Assembly (NCBI GenBank): GCA_946886065.1
Contig: CAMPHU010000160.1
Coordinates: forward strand, 1-10,756
Source of the DNA: an uncultured Massilia sp.
Lineage (GTDB): Bacteria > Pseudomonadota > Gammaproteobacteria > Burkholderiales > Burkholderiaceae
DNA length: 10,756 nucleotides
Reading direction: 5' to 3'
A model generated the notes under the pieces. That model saw only the letters and a list, made by a program, of their open reading frames with translations, ran no database searches and was not told the origin of the DNA. Both the position numbers and the translations under genes were made by a program. Shown one piece after another: positions 6,970-10,756 of this stretch (positions are counted from its first letter, which is position 1; every line of letters begins with the position of its first letter).

Positions 6970-7002
6970 CTAACCAGAGTAAAGATTCAAACGGAGTAAT
7001 TC

Positions 7003-7401
7003 ATGGCTGATCCAAAGATGCGGTTTTTGGTTGTTGACGATTTCTCGACGATGCGCCGCATCGTGCGGAATCTGCTGAAGGAACTGGGTTATGCCAACGT
7101 CGACGAGGCCGAAGACGGCGTGATGGCGCTGGCCAAGCTGCGCAGCGAGCAGTTCGATTTCGTGGTGTCGGACTGGAACATGCCGAACATGGACGGCCTG
7201 ACGATGCTGCAAAACATCCGTGCCGATCCCGCGCTGGCCAAGCTGCCGGTGCTGATGGTGACCGCGGAAGCCAAGAAGGAAAACATCATCGCCGCCGCCC
7301 AGGCGGGCGCCAGCGGCTACGTGGTCAAGCCGTTCACGGCCGCGACCCTGGACGAAAAGCTGAACAAGATCTTCGAAAAACTCGACAAAGCCGGAGCCTG
7401 A
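7003..7401 (+). CDS. cheY: Chemotaxis response regulator CheY
   Basis: Phosphorylated CheY binds the flagellar switch (FliM) and changes rotation. The protein has 132 residues, and its numbering matches E. coli CheY: D12/D13, phospho-acceptor D57 ([10 protein letters not shown]), T87, Y106 and K109 (GYVVKPF). This is therefore the canonical motor-acting CheY of the cluster, unlike the W102 regulator at 1137-1502. SD GGAG at 6993-6996 lies 6 nt before ATG 7003. The stop (7399-7401) is one base from the cheZ ATG, so the two are translationally coupled. Confidence 0.98.
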   Translation: MADPKMRFLVVDDFSTMRRIVRNLLKELGYANVDEAEDGVMALAKLRSEQFDFVVSDWNMPNMDGLTMLQNIRADPALAKLPVLMVTAEAKKENIIAAAQAGASGYVVKPFTAATLDEKLNKIFEKLDKAGA

Positions 7402-7402
7402 G

Positions 7403-8035
7403 ATGCTTGAGCAGAACCCCGACCAGGGCTCCCACGAGGAGGTCCTGAGCCGGATCGGCCACATGACCCGCGCGCTGCACGAAAGCCTGCGCGGGCTGGG
7501 CCTCGACAAGCTGATCGAAAAGGCCGCCAGCGACATCCCGGACGCGCGCGACCGCCTCGACTACGTGGCGCGCCTGTCCGAGCAGGCCGCCAAGAAGGTG
7601 CTGGACGCGACCGACTCCGCCTCGCCGCTGCAGGACGCCATCGAGACCCGTTCGGCCGAGCTCGGCAAGAGCTGGCAAGCCCTGCTCGACCATGGCGCAA
7701 GCGACGCCGACTGGCGTGCGCTGGCCGCGCGCACCATCGCCTCGCTCGACGAGTCGCGCGCCGCGGCGGTGACCACGCGCGGCGAGCTGATGAACATCAT
7801 GATGGCCCAGGACTTCCAGGACCTGACCGGCCAGGTGATCGGCCGCATCACGGGCATCGCCCAGAACCTCGAGAAGCAGCTGGTGCAGGTCCTGATCGAC
7901 TTTGCGCCCAGCGAAATCAAGCGCGAGCTGGACAACGGCCTGCTGAACGGTCCGCAGATCAATCCGGAAGGCCGGAGCGAAGTCGTGGCCGACCAGGGCC
8001 AGGTCGACGACCTGCTGGACAGTCTCGGATTCTGA
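7403..8035 (+). CDS. cheZ: CheY-P phosphatase CheZ
   Basis: CheZ speeds dephosphorylation of CheY-P. The protein has 210 residues, close to E. coli CheZ. The catalytic helix reads MMAQDFQDLTGQV (133-145) with D140 and Q144, matching E. coli D143 and Q147. The C-terminal GQVDDLLDSLGF (199-210) matches the CheY-binding tail of E. coli CheZ. In between lies a flexible Asn/Pro/Glu-containing linker (about 178-198). ATG 7403 is one base after the cheY stop, with GGAG at 7393-7396 inside cheY. This pair probably keeps CheY and CheZ levels matched. Confidence 0.98.
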   Translation: MLEQNPDQGSHEEVLSRIGHMTRALHESLRGLGLDKLIEKAASDIPDARDRLDYVARLSEQAAKKVLDATDSASPLQDAIETRSAELGKSWQALLDHGASDADWRALAARTIASLDESRAAAVTTRGELMNIMMAQDFQDLTGQVIGRITGIAQNLEKQLVQVLIDFAPSEIKRELDNGLLNGPQINPEGRSEVVADQGQVDDLLDSLGF

Positions 8036-8104
8036 GCGCCGCGCCGCGCAACTTTGCCATAGCTCGGGTAGTCATACCACCGGTTGATCCCACCACGGCG
8101 CATC

Positions 8105-9313
8105 ATGCATCAAACAAACTTCATCGTTCGTGAACCGCTGCTGGATGCCAGGCAGCGGGTCATCGGCTACGAACTTTCGTGGCAACAGCAGGACGGCCAG
8201 GCCTCCAGTTCCCAGGAGCTGGAGGACCTGGTCGGCTTCGTGGCGGAGCACGTCCAGCACGAAGAGCACGGCTGGCTGCTGCGCGACAAGCTGCTGTTCC
8301 TCGACGCGGTGCCGGCCATGCTCAGCACCGATGCGCTGCACGCGCTGCCGCCCGAGAAGACGGTGCTGACTCTTAACATCCGCGACCTGGCCGACACCAG
8401 TGTGCGCGCCGCCGTGCAGGCGGTGCGCGCAGGAGGAGTCGGGATCTCGATCCGTGGCGCCGACCTCAACATCCTGGCGCGCAACCTGTCGCCCTACGCC
8501 TCCTGGGTCGAAGTGCGCTTCACCGGCGCCGACGTGGGCGAGCAGGCGCGCACCTATGCGGCCGCCAAGCATTCGGCGATGCGCATGGTGGGCCGTCCGG
8601 TGGCCACCTGGGCCGATTTCGACGCCTGCGCGGCGCTGGGGCTGGACGCCTTTGTCGGCAAGCTGCACCTGACCCCGCGGCCGGGCAATCCGGTCAAGGG
8701 CATGAACCCGACCCAGAGCACGATCCTGCAGCTGATGCAGATGGTGCAGAACAACGATGACGTGCCCAAGCTCGAGGACGTGCTCAAGCGCGATCCTGCG
8801 CTCACCTACAAGCTGCTGCGCTTCATCAATTCCGCCGGCTTCGGCGCCGGACGCGAGGTGCAGTCGCTGCGCCAGGCGATCGCGCTGATGGGCTACGCGC
8901 CGCTGTACCGCTGGCTGGTGCTGCTGCTGGCCACGGCCAGCCAGAGCGGCTTCTCGCCGGTGCTGATGGAAACCGCCGTCGTGCGCGGCCGCCTGGCCGA
9001 GCTGCTGGGCGAGATGCGCCTGGGGCGCGGGGAAGGGGAGAACCTGTTCGTGGCGGGGATGTTCTCGCTGCTGGACCGCCTGCTCGGGCTGCCGATGCAG
9101 GAGGTGCTGGAGACCATTCCGCTGCCGGAAGAGGTGGTGCTGGCACTGCTCAAGCGCGAGGGCAAGTATGGGCCCTACCTGGCGCTGGCGGAGGCCTGCG
9201 AGCTGAATTCGAACCTGGTGGCCTCGCTGGCGGCGTCGCTGGATATCAGTCCGCTGCAGGTGAACAAGGCGCATCTGTCGGCGCTGGCTTGGGCGCAGAG
9301 CGTGGCTGTTTAG
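8105..9313 (+). CDS. EAL-HDOD domain protein with degenerate EAL domain
   Basis: The protein has 402 residues. The N-terminus (FIVREPLLDARQRVIGYELSWQ, 6-27) is the typical opening of YuxH-like EAL-HDOD proteins. The EAL half (about 1-195) seems inactive as a c-di-GMP phosphodiesterase: the EAL motif reads ELS (23-25), the strand normally ending in Glu reads LTLNI (88-92), and the DDFG-like segment reads SIRGAD (115-120). The HDOD half (about 200-390) shows KLEDVLKRDPALTYKLLRF (222-240), INSAGF (241-246) and SLRQAIALMG (254-263). HDOD proteins are generally regulatory. ATG 8105 is chosen over TTG 8084 because it yields the family N-terminus; neither has a clear SD. It follows cheZ by 69 bp and may be co-transcribed. 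Its exact role is unknown. Confidence 0.88.
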   Translation: MHQTNFIVREPLLDARQRVIGYELSWQQQDGQASSSQELEDLVGFVAEHVQHEEHGWLLRDKLLFLDAVPAMLSTDALHALPPEKTVLTLNIRDLADTSVRAAVQAVRAGGVGISIRGADLNILARNLSPYASWVEVRFTGADVGEQARTYAAAKHSAMRMVGRPVATWADFDACAALGLDAFVGKLHLTPRPGNPVKGMNPTQSTILQLMQMVQNNDDVPKLEDVLKRDPALTYKLLRFINSAGFGAGREVQSLRQAIALMGYAPLYRWLVLLLATASQSGFSPVLMETAVVRGRLAELLGEMRLGRGEGENLFVAGMFSLLDRLLGLPMQEVLETIPLPEEVVLALLKREGKYGPYLALAEACELNSNLVASLAASLDISPLQVNKAHLSALAWAQSVAV

Positions 9314-9324
9314 GTTTGCTAGCA

Positions 9325-9355
9325 AACTTGGGTCCCCGCCTGCGCGGGGATGACG
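9325..9355 (-). repeat. 31-bp palindromic repeat, copy A
   Basis: This copy is the reverse complement of copy B (9411-9441) with one mismatch in 31 bases. It contains a 7-bp stem, TCCCCGC (9333-9339) and GCGGGGA (9344-9350), with loop CTGC. It resembles the GTCATCCCCGCG...GCGGGGACCC repeat type that I recall as dispersed in many proteobacterial genomes (REP-like). It starts 12 bp after the HDOD gene stop. Confidence 0.85.
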
Positions 9356-9410
9356 GTTTTACAGCTAACGCAGAGCAGCGCAAACGCTGGTTCCGCCCGC
9401 TCCCTCAGCA

Positions 9411-9441
9411 CGTCATCCCCGCGAAGGCGGGGACCCAAGTT
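9411..9441 (+). repeat. 31-bp palindromic repeat, copy B
   Basis: It has the 7-bp stem TCCCCGC (9416-9422) and GCGGGGA (9427-9433) with loop GAAG. It is inverted relative to copy A, and the identity ends sharply at both edges. The only difference between copies lies in the hairpin loop, so both stems are intact. Confidence 0.85.
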
Positions 9442-9490
9442 CCCAAGCTAAATCCGCAGCGATCAAAGCACCGCAAACACCGACCGGAGC

Positions 9491-10261
9491 TTACCGCGCC
9501 CTCCGCTCCGGCACCCCGCTGGTCACGAACCGCTCCAGCGTCTGCTGCATCTGCATCGAAATACTCGCAAAACTGCACCCGATCTGCACCTGATCCCCGA
9601 GCAGGAAGGTCTTGAACGGCCGCAGCAGGCGCACCTCCAGGTCCGCGATCAGGGTGAGGGCCGGCCCCAGCTCCAGCCGCGCGCCGGTGATCTTCTTCCC
9701 GATCGTCAGCCCGAAGCACTGCTCCGGCGACGCCCGCAGCCCCACGCCGCCCTGCGAAAAGTCGTACAGGGGCAGCTCGTACTGCCGCCCCTGCAGCGCA
9801 AAACTGGCCGTGTAGTTCACGCCGACCGGCGTCTCGATCCGCCGTGCCGCCCGCCGGTTCAGCACCAGGCAGGTTTCCGGAAACTCGGCATGCACCTGGC
9901 AGGGCCGCCCCGGCAGCTCCGGCCATTCTCCTTCCAGGTCGAACTGCAGCTTGGCATTGCCGCCGATCGAGGCGACGAAGGTCAGCTTGCCCGCCGGCGG
10001 CATCTCGCTGCCGGTGAAGTCCAGGACAAAGTGGGGCAGCTCCGGGTCGACCGATTCGACCCGCGCGAGCAAGGGTTCCAGGCAGCCGGCCGGGAAAACG
10101 GTGACGGGGTCGCCCCGTTCGGCCAAGGTGGTCAGCGCCTCCCCGATGTCGAAGGGGTCGCGCATCTCGTGCGGCGCGACGTCGCCGCCGATGCGGTTGA
10201 CGGCGTCGGCGGGCTTGGGCGGGCCCTTGCGGGCAAGGGCGGGGTTGGCGGGAACGTTCAC
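9491..10261 (-). CDS. ycgR: YcgR-type flagellar brake protein with PilZ domain
   Basis: YcgR proteins bind c-di-GMP and slow or bias the flagellar motor. The protein has 256 residues (E. coli YcgR is about 244). The N-terminal YcgR domain (about 40-130) has the family pattern around GDPVTVFPAG and ARVESVD. The PilZ domain (about 131-250) has both c-di-GMP binding motifs: the Arg motif NRRAARR (135-141) and DFSQGG (167-172), fitting D/N-x-S-x-x-G. The first 35 residues are Pro/Ala-rich and probably disordered. The start is GTG at 10261-10259, supported by AGGA (complement of 10268-10271) 6 nt upstream. A putative sigma-70-type promoter lies at 10301-10329. It faces the che operon and is probably transcribed alone. 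YcgR function is assigned from domains and location. Confidence 0.92.
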   Translation of the reverse strand: MNVPANPALARKGPPKPADAVNRIGGDVAPHEMRDPFDIGEALTTLAERGDPVTVFPAGCLEPLLARVESVDPELPHFVLDFTGSEMPPAGKLTFVASIGGNAKLQFDLEGEWPELPGRPCQVHAEFPETCLVLNRRAARRIETPVGVNYTASFALQGRQYELPLYDFSQGGVGLRASPEQCFGLTIGKKITGARLELGPALTLIADLEVRLLRPFKTFLLGDQVQIGCSFASISMQMQQTLERFVTSGVPERRAR

Positions 10262-10300
10262 GGCGGGTCCTGGGGCGTGAGATCAGTAAAGCAAACGCCT

Positions 10301-10329
10301 AATATACGCCCGTTCGCATCGTGTTGCAA
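10301..10329 (-). promoter_or_regulatory. Candidate sigma-70-type promoter for ycgR
   Basis: Read on the minus strand, TTGCAA (10329-10324) and TATATT (10306-10301) are separated by 17 bp; TATATT matches TATAAT at 5 of 6 positions. Transcription would start near 10294, leaving about 33 nt of leader before GTG 10261. The -35 box lies within overlapping palindromes, GCAATTGC (10326-10333) and TTGCGCAA (10330-10337), which might be an operator; that is speculative. I see no convincing terminator for panC in this gap (10262-10378). Confidence 0.6.
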
Positions 10330-10378
10330 TTGCGCAAGCTTCAGTGTTGTTTTGCTATCACCGAGGCCTGCGCCGGGC

Positions 10379-10756
<378 letters not shown>

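Larger units (their letters stand above)
9325..9441. terminator. Possible bidirectional terminator between convergent genes
   Basis: The inverted repeat pair fills most of the 177-bp gap between the + strand HDOD gene and the minus-strand ycgR gene. Each copy forms a hairpin on its own, or the two could pair over 31 bp around a 55-base loop. GTTTT (9355-9359) follows copy A on the + strand, a short U-run. The minus-strand side lacks a clear U-run. No gene is seen at 9356-9410. Confidence 0.4.

Noticed and set aside
6950..6998. Two TAAAG copies (6950 and 6980) as flagellar sigma-28 -35 boxes
   Set aside because: Neither has a GCCGATAA-like -10 at the right distance, and the second would place the -10 on the cheY start codon.
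8054..8082. TTGCCA at 8054 as the -35 of a promoter for the EAL-HDOD gene
   Set aside because: The -35 matches well but there is no -10-like hexamer at 16-18 bp.
8084..8104. TTG start 7 codons upstream of the EAL-HDOD ATG
   Set aside because: It has no SD, uses a rare start codon, and the ATG at 8105 gives the usual family N-terminus.
9289..9615. 108-residue + strand frame across the repeats
   Set aside because: It runs through the inverted repeats and antisense to ycgR, with no start signal and low-complexity composition.

Overview
The window is a high-GC stretch of bacterial chromosome carrying a flagellar chemotaxis operon. Gene order (motB, a CheZ-like gene, a cheY-type gene, cheA, cheW, cheR, cheD, cheB, cheY, cheZ), strong GC-ending codon bias and the protein sequences suggest a betaproteobacterium, most likely Burkholderiales and perhaps Oxalobacteraceae (the Massilia/Janthinobacterium group). 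That placement is an inference from recall, not a search.

Layout. Bases 1-494 are the 3' end of motB, the flagellar stator protein. Bases 519-8035 are nine tightly packed + strand genes: a small CheZ-like helical protein with a DxxxQ phosphatase-type motif, a single-domain response regulator with Trp where CheY has Tyr106, then cheA, cheW, cheR, cheD, cheB, and a second, canonical cheY coupled to a canonical cheZ. A putative sigma-70-type promoter at 6941-6969 may give cheY-cheZ its own transcript. A + strand gene at 8105-9313 encodes an EAL-HDOD protein whose EAL half looks catalytically dead. It converges on a minus-strand YcgR-type PilZ flagellar brake gene (9491-10261). Between them lie two 31-bp inverted repeat copies, each a strong hairpin. 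The window ends in the 3' part of panC (minus strand), a housekeeping gene that marks the edge of the motility cluster.

How the genes fit together. CheW and CheA couple receptors to phosphorylation of the CheY proteins. CheR, CheB and CheD adjust receptor methylation and amidation. CheZ, and possibly the CheZ-like protein, remove phosphate from CheY-P. The stator protein MotB and the c-di-GMP-binding YcgR protein act at the motor. No receptor (MCP) gene and no CheC lie in the window.

The least ordinary part is the pair at 519-1502: a second CheZ-like protein beside a second CheY. The CheZ-like protein ends in almost the same tail (G-x-I-D/E-L-F) as CheD. The rest is a well-formed but conventional chemotaxis operon.
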